Assembly (NCBI GenBank): GCA_041746855.1 | Contig: JBGTGG010000266.1 | Location: 1 to 17,330, forward strand | Source: JBGTGG01 sp041746855 | GTDB taxonomy: Bacteria; Bacteroidota; Bacteroidia; Cytophagales; Cyclobacteriaceae | Length of the DNA stretch: 17,330 nucleotides | Direction: 5' to 3' | Part shown: in pieces, positions 8,412 through 16,074 of the stretch | How positions within the stretch are numbered: position 1 is the first letter of the stretch | Layout of the letters: each line of letters opens with the position of its first letter | Made by a program: the position numbers and the translations under genes | The notes under the pieces: generated by a model | What the model saw: only the letters and a program-made list of their open reading frames with translations | What the model was told of the DNA's origin: nothing | Database searches by the model: none

Positions 8412-9737
8412 TTAAAATTTTCTATTTTTCCGCTTTCGCATTTTGTTAGCTTGTCTATTCTTATCGAATCTTTCTTTCTCAGGGTTCCAATTAAGTGTTT
8501 CTCCTAATTCGTATGCAATATTTGCGGCATTGCAAACAGTGGCAGTTCGATGTCCTATTTCAGCATCACAAATCGGCTGTTGCCTTGATTTAATAGCATC
8601 GATCCAATTTTGGTAGTGATTGCCTTGTTCACGCATTAAGGTTTCCCTGTCGGTAGGAATACTTGACTGTAAAATATTTTCTGGTGTGGTTTCTAAATAA
8701 TTGCGACTTACATCCATGGTACCTTCAGCGCCTATGAAACGGACACCCCAACCCCTACCAAAATCTTCGTGTACCATTTCAATACCTCCTTCATAAAACA
8801 TTCTCAATCCCCGCACTGGATTTTTGTCAGCGGGTGGAATGTAGGTAACGGGGCCAGTATGATCCATCCCCAAACACCATTGCACAACATCAAACATATG
8901 GGCTCCCCAATCCGAAAGAACTCCCCCGCCTATTTCTTTATAGTCTCTCCAATTGGGATAAGTCTTTACAATTTCAGGAGCTATTTTATCATTATAGCCT
9001 AATAGCGGAGCCGGACCACACCACTTATTCCAATCAACCCCTTCCGGCAATGGTTGTGCTGGCAAATCGTACTTTCTCGCAGGATCACCAACGTTAACCA
9101 ACACTTTTTTAATTTCGCCAAGCTTACCCGAGCTAACGATTTTCTGAGCAGTAATAAACGTCTGCCAGGAGCGCTGCATACTACCAGTTTGAAATACTTT
9201 ATTGGTACGCTTAGCTGTATCTGCAATTTCCCTTCCCTCCGTTATGGTGTTTGTTAAGGGTTTTTCACAATATACATCTTTGCCTTTCTTCATTGCGTCA
9301 ATGCACTGGATGGCATGCCAATGATCGGGAGTGGCAACAATTATTGCATCGATATCTTTTCTCTCTAAAAGTTCTGAATAGTCTAAATAGGTACTAACTC
9401 CTTTGTACCCGTCCACATTTCTGATACTGGAGTATGCACCCTCAACATTGCTTACAAATAAGTCCCTTTTGGAAACCCACACATCGCTTCCCGCTACAAT
9501 TTGCGTTCCTGTGTTGGAAAGAAATTTGTTTGCCAATATATTTCCTTGTTTGCCCAAACCAATTATTCCAACATTCACTCTATCACTTGGGGCGATGAAA
9601 CCTTTACCGATAACGTGCCTTGGGAGAATAGATATAGCACCCAATGCCAGTGAAGTTTTTACAATAAAATTTCTTCGTGAAATAGTCTGTGAGGCTTTCG
9701 ATTTTCCTTTAGTTGTAGTAGTAAACTTCTTATCCAT
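8412..9737 (-). CDS. Tat-exported Gfo/Idh/MocA-family oxidoreductase
   Basis: NAD(P)-dependent sugar dehydrogenase of 441 residues. A twin-arginine-type leader (SRRNFIVKTSLALGA, Arg21-Arg22) predicts export of the folded, cofactor-loaded enzyme to the periplasm. The Rossmann motif is GIIGLGKQG (57-65). The family lysine motif CEKPLT (157-162, Lys159) and the C-terminal domain signature GGGVLSDWGAHMFD (270-283, with Asp276 and His280) are intact. Such exported members either oxidise a sugar at C1, as glucose-fructose oxidoreductase does, or at C3 of glycosides, as in 3-keto-glycoside pathways. The neighbouring DUF1080 proteins favour C3 and the neighbouring lactonase favours C1. The C-terminus ends in an unusual basic tail (KMRKRKNRKF). 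A gap of 124 bases separates it from the lactonase gene, so it may have its own promoter. Confidence 0.92.
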   Translation of the reverse strand: MDKKFTTTTKGKSKASQTISRRNFIVKTSLALGAISILPRHVIGKGFIAPSDRVNVGIIGLGKQGNILANKFLSNTGTQIVAGSDVWVSKRDLFVSNVEGAYSSIRNVDGYKGVSTYLDYSELLERKDIDAIIVATPDHWHAIQCIDAMKKGKDVYCEKPLTNTITEGREIADTAKRTNKVFQTGSMQRSWQTFITAQKIVSSGKLGEIKKVLVNVGDPARKYDLPAQPLPEGVDWNKWCGPAPLLGYNDKIAPEIVKTYPNWRDYKEIGGGVLSDWGAHMFDVVQWCLGMDHTGPVTYIPPADKNPVRGLRMFYEGGIEMVHEDFGRGWGVRFIGAEGTMDVSRNYLETTPENILQSSIPTDRETLMREQGNHYQNWIDAIKSRQQPICDAEIGHRTATVCNAANIAYELGETLNWNPEKERFDKNRQANKMRKRKNRKF

Positions 9738-9861
9738 GACTTAGTAAAGTTTAGTTATGTTGATTAAAATATAGTTACATACAATACTTCAATATTTTTT
9801 GCATGCACTTTCTTATTATTATTTTTCTTTTCAATTCTTAGGTCTCTCACATGATCTCTAG
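9738..9861 (-). promoter_or_regulatory. intergenic gap before the oxidoreductase gene, possible internal promoter
   Basis: At 124 bases this is the longest gap in the enzyme run, and it is strongly A/T-rich. It could hold a promoter for the Gfo/Idh, kduI, kduD and lacI block. It contains the palindrome TGCATGCA at 9800-9807, but I see no TAnnTTTG element on the minus strand and no clear hairpin terminator after the lactonase gene. The call rests on spacing and composition only. Confidence 0.25.
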
Positions 9862-11040
9862 TTATTGTTTTACAAAGCGAATACATTGTGGAAAAGGAGC
9901 CGTCTTTGCTTCACCTGTTTTTTGAAATACACCGCTGTCCTTGTCCATCTTGAGTATGCTTATCTGATCGGACTGCCTATTGGCCACTAGCATATAATCC
10001 CCAGATGGATCAACTGCAAATGCACGAGGAGTTATTCCTCCACTGGATTTAATATCAACAACTGAAAGTTCACCTGTGGCCTGATTGATCTTACAAACAG
10101 CAATGCTGTTGTCTCCTCGATTTGAAGCATATAAAAAATCACCTTCTGGGTTAATGTGAATATCTGCAGATTTATTAAATCCATCAAATCCTTCTGGAAG
10201 GATTGAAATATTGCTTACTAGTTTTCCTATTCCATTCTGTGAATCGAATTCGTATCCAAGAACATGACCTTTTAACTCAGCCAGCACATAGATATACGGT
10301 TGGGATGGGTGAAATACAACATGCCTTGGGCCAAACCCGAGTGGTACTACCGTCTCTGAAACGGGATCTTTGTCAATCACTCCATTTTCATCAATACGAT
10401 AACAATATACTTTATCAGTCCCCAAATCAGTGACAACAATCAATTCCCCAATAGGTGCAGGTAGTACCATATGTGCATGTGGACCTTCTTGTCGTGTAGT
10501 GTCGATGCTTGAGCCGGTATGGATAATCTGGCTGACTTGATCGCCAATACCGGTGCCAGCATCAACCGCATAAGAAGCAACGGTTCCTGATCCGTAGTAT
10601 GCGACCAATAGGTGTTTTTCATTTTTTGTGAGGCTTACATAACATGCCCCTGCATTATTTTCCGCATGACTAGTTGTATTGATCAAATCCAATGTTCCAT
10701 TGCTTTTTTCAATAGAAAATGCTTGCATCCCTTCCTTATTGACACTATAAAGTCTTTCGCCATTTTTATCAATTGCTAAATAAGAAGATGCATACACACC
10801 TGAGTCTTGTGTTATAGAAATCAAGTCACCACTTTCCGGATTCCAATCATAAATTCCAATACCAGCACCGTTGAGTGAATCACTGAAAGATGAAACATAC
10901 ACCCAATATTTATCGGTACTATCATCTTTTACTGGTTGGTTACAACCAATAATAAATAAACACCCTATACAAAGAAAAGAAAGACGTGCCATACTAAAAT
11001 TCAATTTTAAAATTTTAAGCTTTTGTTTAGTTGGATTCAT
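9862..11040 (-). CDS. periplasmic lactonase-family seven-bladed propeller lipoprotein (YbhE/Pgl-like)
   Basis: Member of the lactonase family (PF10282, the fold of 6-phosphogluconolactonase YbhE), 392 residues. The N-terminus has a basic leader, a hydrophobic core and a lipobox-like FIIGC at Cys33, so it is probably anchored in the envelope; the residues after the cysteine (NQPVKDD) include the K-D-D type of Bacteroidota surface-export signal. Propeller motifs include GPHAHMVLPAP, LGFGPRHVVFHPSQPYIYV, NPEGDFLYASNRGDNSIAV, ITPRAFAVDPSGDYMLVANR and the closing FPQCIRFVKQ. The chosen ATG is preceded by AGGAG (GTTAGGAGCAATG), a good ribosome site; an alternative ATG at 10992 would shorten the leader. 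An envelope location makes a phosphosugar lactone unlikely as substrate. A sugar lactone made by the neighbouring dehydrogenase is more plausible, but that is inference. Confidence 0.88.
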   Translation of the reverse strand: MNPTKQKLKILKLNFSMARLSFLCIGCLFIIGCNQPVKDDSTDKYWVYVSSFSDSLNGAGIGIYDWNPESGDLISITQDSGVYASSYLAIDKNGERLYSVNKEGMQAFSIEKSNGTLDLINTTSHAENNAGACYVSLTKNEKHLLVAYYGSGTVASYAVDAGTGIGDQVSQIIHTGSSIDTTRQEGPHAHMVLPAPIGELIVVTDLGTDKVYCYRIDENGVIDKDPVSETVVPLGFGPRHVVFHPSQPYIYVLAELKGHVLGYEFDSQNGIGKLVSNISILPEGFDGFNKSADIHINPEGDFLYASNRGDNSIAVCKINQATGELSVVDIKSSGGITPRAFAVDPSGDYMLVANRQSDQISILKMDKDSGVFQKTGEAKTAPFPQCIRFVKQ

Positions 11041-11069
11041 TGCTCCTAACTCCCACCAGACATTCGCTA

Positions 11070-12470
11070 CTAATCTAAAGCCTTGATTTTTATATTGCGA
11101 AATGCCACGCGATCACCATGGTCTTGCAATAAAATTTGTCCGTTGTCTAATTCACCAAAATTTGGCCAAACTTTATATTTACTTTCAGCCACCAATTTTT
11201 TATACGCTTCACTTTTGCGTTCATATTCCAATACTTTCATTCCATTCAACCAATGTTCGACATGGCCCTCTCTGGAAATAATATGCGCCTGGTTCCATTC
11301 TCCAATCGGATGTACAGGTTTGTTGGGATCCGCTTTAATCAAATCGTAAAGTGAAGCCAGGGTGCGACTCCCATCATGACTTCCAAGTTTTGCGTCAGGA
11401 TGTTGCTGATCATCTAAAATCTGATATTCCAACCCTATCGATGAACCTTCGCCTTTATTTAATTCTGTATCTACATAATACTTAATTCCACTATTGGCAC
11501 CTTCCGTGATTTTAAAATCAACTTTCAATTCAAAATCACCATAGGATTCTGTCGTTACAATATCACCACCTGCGGCAGACTCTTCCCCTCCTGAAGACAG
11601 CACTGTCAATTCACCGTTCTCAATAGTCCATCCTTTATCAGGAAAACTTTCTAATTTAGCCCCCCGCCATCCAGAAGTATCTTTCCCATTCCAAAGCAAT
11701 TTCCACCCGTTTGCTTTTTCATCAATCGTTAAATTATTTTTAGTGATAACCGGAGTTAATGGTGTTGCTTGCGAATATTTTTCCAGCTCCTCTGTTAATA
11801 TTTTAATATTCTTCCACATAATTATAGTGCCTGGCTTTTTATCTTTTGGTATCCTATGTACTTGTAAGCCAATAAATCCTGAGGCAGTCATATCATCAAT
11901 AAGATGCGCCACAGGAATTCCATTCAACCATGTTTTGATTGTATCTCCAATTGCTTCAATACGGCAATGATTCCATTCATTTTGTTTAAAAGCTTTTTGC
12001 GCATCCGGATGGTCCTTTAACGTGTAGAGCCATTTTCTTCTTGCTTCATCGTAGATACCTGAACTCCAGGCACGCGGAGCAGGATCAATTTCAATTTGAT
12101 ATCCATGCACACGGCCATTCATATAATAAGGAAGGCTTTCGCTTCTGATTTGTATTCCTGAATTCATAGTCGAATCCACTTTGTAGTCTAATTCCAAAAT
12201 AAAATCACCATACTTTTCATTGGTAGTAAGAAATGTATTGGGGCTATCGCTGACAGTAGTGCCGATCACTACTCCATCTTCAACACGATATGTGGCGTTT
12301 CCTCCTAATATTGTCCAACCAGAAAGAGAATCACCTTGTAACAGATTCGTCCATGGTGTCTCCTCTTCCCTGGATGTTGAACACTGAACCGAAACAATCA
12401 TCGAAATCAGCACTAGAAAATGGCCAACGTAATTTTTTTTGAACAGAATGTTTTTACTTCTATACTCCAT
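11070..12470 (-). CDS. lipoprotein with two DUF1080 (3-keto-disaccharide hydrolase-like) domains
   Basis: The 466 residues hold a lipoprotein-type leader ending near Cys30 (ISMIVSVQC, followed by the acidic STSREEE) and two PF06439-type concanavalin-like domains. Domain 1 (about 40-225) starts WTNLLQGDSLSGWTILGG and contains YKVDSTMNSGIQIRSE, SSGIYDEARRKWLY and HRIPKDKKPG. Domain 2 (about 255-466) starts WKLLWNGKDTSGWRG and contains KITEGANSGIKYYV, GLEYQILDDQQHPD, GSRTLASLYDLI and ends DRVAFRNIKIK. The two domains are different subtypes, not a recent tandem copy. DUF1080 proteins have been linked to hydrolysis or hydration steps on 3-keto-glycosides. The gene lies 36 bases after the GH43 gene and 29 before the lactonase gene, so it is part of one operon. 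The exact reaction is not known from sequence. Confidence 0.88.
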   Translation of the reverse strand: MEYRSKNILFKKNYVGHFLVLISMIVSVQCSTSREEETPWTNLLQGDSLSGWTILGGNATYRVEDGVVIGTTVSDSPNTFLTTNEKYGDFILELDYKVDSTMNSGIQIRSESLPYYMNGRVHGYQIEIDPAPRAWSSGIYDEARRKWLYTLKDHPDAQKAFKQNEWNHCRIEAIGDTIKTWLNGIPVAHLIDDMTASGFIGLQVHRIPKDKKPGTIIMWKNIKILTEELEKYSQATPLTPVITKNNLTIDEKANGWKLLWNGKDTSGWRGAKLESFPDKGWTIENGELTVLSSGGEESAAGGDIVTTESYGDFELKVDFKITEGANSGIKYYVDTELNKGEGSSIGLEYQILDDQQHPDAKLGSHDGSRTLASLYDLIKADPNKPVHPIGEWNQAHIISREGHVEHWLNGMKVLEYERKSEAYKKLVAESKYKVWPNFGELDNGQILLQDHGDRVAFRNIKIKALD

Positions 12471-12506
12471 ACCTAAAAAGTTAATCTGTAATTTAATAAA
12501 AAGACA

Positions 12507-13889
12507 TTAGTGGGTCTCTTGTGCTGTTGAAAAAAAGAAAGAATCAATGGTTACAGCTAAGCCATTGTTGCCCTTCACTAAAATGACTAAATTTTCTTGA
12601 TCACTATGCTTTGATAATTTCATTGAAATATCTTTTTGGCTACTAGGTTGGCCATCAACTTTAGTTACTGCAAGCAACTCACCTGTAGGATCCCCTCTTC
12701 GTATTTCAATGTTAAATGATCCAGAGCCTGAAGTCAAAACCTTCAAGTTGATATACCTAAACTTCGAAAGACCGTTAACATTTGGATATTGAACCCATGC
12801 ATCATTGATTAAATTCTGTATTGAAAAACCACCATTGGCATTTTCAACTTTTGTAAACCCATTGGTGTTAAAATAATCCTCCGCCTCAATTTTTCCTTGC
12901 AATGCCGTGTACTGACCAACACCAATACCATCAACACGGATGGGTGCCATTTCTCCATTTTCTTTATAGTGTACATAGCTAATAAAAGTATCTCTAAACC
13001 AACGATTGCCGGTCTGACTAATATCACAATATGCAAAATACCACTGGTTGTGCCATTCAAAGAAAGAACCATGCCTTCCTTGAAGAAATCCATTAGGCCA
13101 CGTTGGTGCATCATATCCTTCTGCAAAACTTTCTTTGTTCAACACAGTTCCTTTATAATCATAAGGCCCGTATAGATTCTTTGCCGTAGCATAAAAACAT
13201 CCCCATGATAAATAGTAGCGGTCTTTGTACTTATGCAGAAAAGGCTTATCATCCGTTGGCATCTCTTTATTCTTTCCATCAGGATTGTAAGGCCCTCTTG
13301 GATTATTGATCACAATCTTCCTTGGTTTTTCAGCAAGACTGATCATATCCTCGTTTAGTTTTGCGATGTAGTAATCCCACACACCAAAAATAATATAGTG
13401 CTCACCAGCTTCTTCAAAAATTGCCATGTCATATTCATGGGTTGGTGTAAGGTCTTCCGTTAACATCGGCTTACCAAGCGGATCTTTCCAAGGACCCACC
13501 GGGGTATCTCCTACTACTACGCCTGTCTGCTTATTTCCCTCCGAAAAATACCAATAGTATTTTCCGTTTTTTCTACCCACATCAGTTGCCCAACACTGAT
13601 TAAATCCTTCTCCTAAGTATGTGTCCTTTGGTTTTAAAATACTTCTTTCAGTCCAATTGACAAGGTCTGGCGAAGACCATACCCACCAATCCTCCATTGT
13701 AAAGCCAGTATTTTTCGCTGTCTTATCATGCGATGCGTAAACATAAGCCGTGTCATTGAAAATATGGATATGCGGATCATTTAGACCTTTGTTTGGCACG
13801 ATTGGATTTTGTGCCACGACTAATGCGGTTCCGCATAATCCTACTAAAATCAAACTTAGTTTTGTAAACATCAACCTACTTTTCATCAT
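12507..13889 (-). CDS. GH43-like glycoside hydrolase with C-terminal CBM6-like domain
   Basis: Secreted protein of 460 residues with a signal peptide (about 1-27, ending VVAQ). The five-bladed propeller (about 30-325) opens with NKGLNDPHIHIFNDTAYVY, where Asp38 fits the GH43 general base, and has HEYDMAIFEE, where Asp154 fits the pKa-modulating Asp. At the place of the usual acid Glu (E-G-P or E-A-P before the H-K-Y-x-x-x-YYL strand) it reads TDDKPFLHKYKDRYYLSWG, with Asp213 and Asp214 (see findings). RHGSFFEWHNQWYFAYC follows at 272-288. Residues about 331-455 look like a CBM6-type module (GKIEAEDYF, WVQYPNV, NIEIRRGDPTGELLA). The family acts on arabinose-, xylose- or galactose-containing side chains, so this enzyme may trim branches of the uronan. 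It overlaps the stop of the preceding DUF1080 gene by 14 bases, which suggests translational coupling. Confidence 0.88.
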   Translation of the reverse strand: MMKSRLMFTKLSLILVGLCGTALVVAQNPIVPNKGLNDPHIHIFNDTAYVYASHDKTAKNTGFTMEDWWVWSSPDLVNWTERSILKPKDTYLGEGFNQCWATDVGRKNGKYYWYFSEGNKQTGVVVGDTPVGPWKDPLGKPMLTEDLTPTHEYDMAIFEEAGEHYIIFGVWDYYIAKLNEDMISLAEKPRKIVINNPRGPYNPDGKNKEMPTDDKPFLHKYKDRYYLSWGCFYATAKNLYGPYDYKGTVLNKESFAEGYDAPTWPNGFLQGRHGSFFEWHNQWYFAYCDISQTGNRWFRDTFISYVHYKENGEMAPIRVDGIGVGQYTALQGKIEAEDYFNTNGFTKVENANGGFSIQNLINDAWVQYPNVNGLSKFRYINLKVLTSGSGSFNIEIRRGDPTGELLAVTKVDGQPSSQKDISMKLSKHSDQENLVILVKGNNGLAVTIDSFFFSTAQETH

Positions 13890-14700
13890 CTTGCAAAAAT
13901 TTTTCTATTGGAATAAACTCTTTCAATTCTTTGATTCGAATGTTACGGTAAAATATTTCTGCTGTCTCCGATTGAAAACCTAATATACCTTTGTCCATAC
14001 TAAGATTGGTTCCAATATTAACAATCACTCCATTTAATTTGTGGATGGCATACTTATTCCCCATTACAATGGCTTCACATTGATTCCATTTATCATTAAG
14101 TCCATTGAAGGGAGCGTAGGCAGCAGCGGCATGCTCTCCTTTTTTTATCGGTTGTAGTTTGCCTCCTTTACTCTCCATTAAATATTTTCCATTTTCATCT
14201 GCATACCAATCATCAATTTGAACGTTTGAAGCCCAAAAGTCACCCGTATGATTTTCATTTTTTGTGTGGTCATAGCGAATTTGATATTCCAACCCTTTAG
14301 GCCAAATACCATCTTCATAGCAGTGGTAATACAATCCCGCATCATATTGAAAATCAGAAAAATTATTCGATATTTTTTCACCCCATTTATATTCAAATCG
14401 AATGATAAACATGCTATACGTTTTCTCATTGTAAAACATACCATGTGTTGAATTTTCACCTGTATTTAGATCAAGGCTATCGGGCATGTCCTTAAACACA
14501 TGTACCATTCCGTCTTCAATAGCGAAAACTTTTTTCGCCATCTCCGCATCACCATTTCTTAATTTAAGATACCAACCATCCCAATTCTTACCATTGAATA
14601 TTGTTTTAAAGCCTGCTTCTGAATCAGATTTTTGTTGCGCTTCCATTTCCGTGGAAAGCATCAATCCTACGAGGGTCCAATATGTTAGGATTCTTTTCAT
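13876..14700 (-). CDS. secreted single-domain DUF1080 (3-keto-disaccharide hydrolase-like) protein
   Basis: The protein has 274 residues with a signal peptide (about 1-21, ending EMEA before QQ) and no lipobox. One PF06439-type domain spans about 30-263, opening with FKTIFNGKNWDGWYLKLR and closing with GILGFQSETAEIFYRNIRIKEL, the typical ends of this family. Internal motifs include FEYKWGEK, DAGLYYHCYEDGIWPKGLEYQIR and KWNQCEAIVMGN. It is a third DUF1080 subtype compared with the two in the 466-residue lipoprotein, to judge by its long insert around DDWYADENGKYLME. It lies 36 bases after the lyase gene and overlaps the GH43 gene. It probably acts on an oxidised or branched oligosaccharide in the periplasm, but the substrate is unknown. 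Confidence 0.87.
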   Translation of the reverse strand: MKRILTYWTLVGLMLSTEMEAQQKSDSEAGFKTIFNGKNWDGWYLKLRNGDAEMAKKVFAIEDGMVHVFKDMPDSLDLNTGENSTHGMFYNEKTYSMFIIRFEYKWGEKISNNFSDFQYDAGLYYHCYEDGIWPKGLEYQIRYDHTKNENHTGDFWASNVQIDDWYADENGKYLMESKGGKLQPIKKGEHAAAAYAPFNGLNDKWNQCEAIVMGNKYAIHKLNGVIVNIGTNLSMDKGILGFQSETAEIFYRNIRIKELKEFIPIEKFLQDDEK

Positions 14701-14736
14701 ATCAATACTTTTGAATAAATTTTTTCATATCATTCA

Positions 14737-15984
14737 TTACTCTTGAATGGGAGGAAATTGAAGTTTTTGGAGATAATCCAATGTCTCTTCCACGTTTGCT
14801 TTCTCATCAATAAGCTTCTCACCATAAATTGTTTGAATAATACTGAACATAGGTTTCAACCTATGCTCAATAGCAGCCTCCACACCTCCTGGTGTTATTT
14901 GTTTATATTCCCATTGTTTTTCATGCAATGCATATGGTTTTAAAAACGCAACCGCCTTCTTGATGCTCCGTCCATCCGGTGTTTCAAAATTAAGCAAGTC
15001 TACACCTAGTGGCTCACTAAGTTCAGCACCTAAGGCCAACGCCCTTAAATTCATTTCACTATAGTAAATAGACTTCGTTCTCCTTAGCTCTAAAGGAAGT
15101 GAGCCATCAGGTTCAATCTGTGATGCGATGCGTTTAGTCTTGGCGGTTTCTGCACGTTGTCGGGCTTCATCGTTACGGTTAAAATAACGCAGTAAGCCAA
15201 TTGCCTGAAAGTCAAACCAACTTCCATGGTTTTGTTTCATATCATCTTCGCGCTTAGCGATTTCGCTGGTGGTTAACCAATCGAGATATTGTTGCAACCA
15301 ATCATTCACAGCATCTTTAAAATTCCCATCCAGTAAACCATCGCGATCAAAAATTTGAATGGCAGTAACTAAATTGGGAATGCCTGTCCATTCGATAATA
15401 CCAATGTGCCGGCCATCTACACCACCGGGGATACTTTGGCCATAGTTCATACTCGGGTTTACTTTAGTATCCGCAGCAATAAACCAAACCCTAATTAAAT
15501 CCTTTGCTTTGCTTGAATATTTTTTATCACCAGAATAGCAATAAGCAAAAGTCAATAATTCTACCGCATTCAAAAGATTCTTCATGCGCACTTGATCGGT
15601 ATCATCACCCCTTGTTTGTGGATTTACTTCTCCATCTCGCGCAATCCAAGGCATGCCATCAGGCTTGCTAGGATCAGGCCAAAAATAGGGAGCAATGCTC
15701 ATGTAATCATGTTTATCACCACTGGGTGGTATAATTGTTTTATTGATTACCGGATTAGCCTCCATGTCCAACAATTCATCTGCTTTTACCAACAGCGTAT
15801 TATATGCTTGAACAAAATAGGAGTCTCCTGCCGCTATCTTTTCTTTTACAAATTGTAATCGTGCATCTTTAAAATAGATCAATGAATTATCAACACCTTC
15901 CGTGGAGATTTTTACTCCTTCATTGCAACCGGAATCTGCAACCGTGAATATGATGGACAATAAGAAGATTGATATTTTGTTCAT
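14737..15984 (-). CDS. alginate-lyase-family (PF05426) polysaccharide lyase, possibly PL38-like
   Basis: Predicted beta-eliminating uronan lyase. I chose the ATG at 15984 (415 aa): it opens with MNKISIFLLSIIFTVADSGC, a signal peptide with a loose lipobox, while the longer in-frame TTG start at 16059 adds residues that do not look like a leader. Conserved blocks of the (alpha/alpha) toroid family are DYMSIAPYFWPDPSKPDG (about 93-110), NHGSWFDFQ (Asn252, His253), IEPDGSLPLELRRTKSIYYS (290-309, Arg301/302 and Tyr307/308) and EAAIEHRLKPMF. Asn, His, Arg and Tyr of this type form the active site in related lyases. Family members cut alginate or glucuronan. With GH105, KduI and KduD in the same run, a glucuronate- or galacturonate-type chain is the better guess. 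The PL38 label is from memory. Confidence 0.86.
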   Translation of the reverse strand: MNKISIFLLSIIFTVADSGCNEGVKISTEGVDNSLIYFKDARLQFVKEKIAAGDSYFVQAYNTLLVKADELLDMEANPVINKTIIPPSGDKHDYMSIAPYFWPDPSKPDGMPWIARDGEVNPQTRGDDTDQVRMKNLLNAVELLTFAYCYSGDKKYSSKAKDLIRVWFIAADTKVNPSMNYGQSIPGGVDGRHIGIIEWTGIPNLVTAIQIFDRDGLLDGNFKDAVNDWLQQYLDWLTTSEIAKREDDMKQNHGSWFDFQAIGLLRYFNRNDEARQRAETAKTKRIASQIEPDGSLPLELRRTKSIYYSEMNLRALALGAELSEPLGVDLLNFETPDGRSIKKAVAFLKPYALHEKQWEYKQITPGGVEAAIEHRLKPMFSIIQTIYGEKLIDEKANVEETLDYLQKLQFPPIQE

Positions 15985-16000
15985 AGTTCGAATTTTTGTC

Positions 16001-16051
16001 AGGTTCTCTTGAACCTTAGCTACGTTTTCCTGCCAGCATCGATGTTGATGC
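16001..16051 (-). promoter_or_regulatory. inverted repeats in the leader of the lyase gene
   Basis: The 90-base gap between the GH105 gene and the lyase gene holds a perfect 6-bp inverted repeat with a 4-base spacer (AGGTTC-TCTT-GAACCT, 16001-16016), ending 17 bases upstream of the lyase ATG. A second inverted repeat of 5-bp arms follows (GCATC-GATGTT-GATGC, 16036-16051). They could be an operator, an mRNA hairpin that sets the expression ratio of the two genes, or chance. There is no U-tract on the minus strand after either, so a classical terminator is unlikely. Confidence 0.35.
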
Positions 16052-16074
16052 AATGCCAACTGAAAAGTCGCACC

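Noticed and set aside
8999..9226. Short minus-strand frame in another phase inside the Gfo/Idh gene, which might suggest a frameshift
   Set aside because: The main frame is continuous from Tat leader to C-terminus with all family motifs in order, so no frameshift is needed.
9800..9807. TGCATGCA as a LacI-family operator
   Set aside because: An 8-base palindrome alone is too short, lacks the central CG often seen in such operators, and is not repeated in the other gaps.
16017..16074. N-terminal extension of the lyase from an in-frame TTG at 16059
   Set aside because: The extra 25 residues (MALHQHRCWQ...) would bury the signal peptide, while the ATG at 15984 begins exactly at it.
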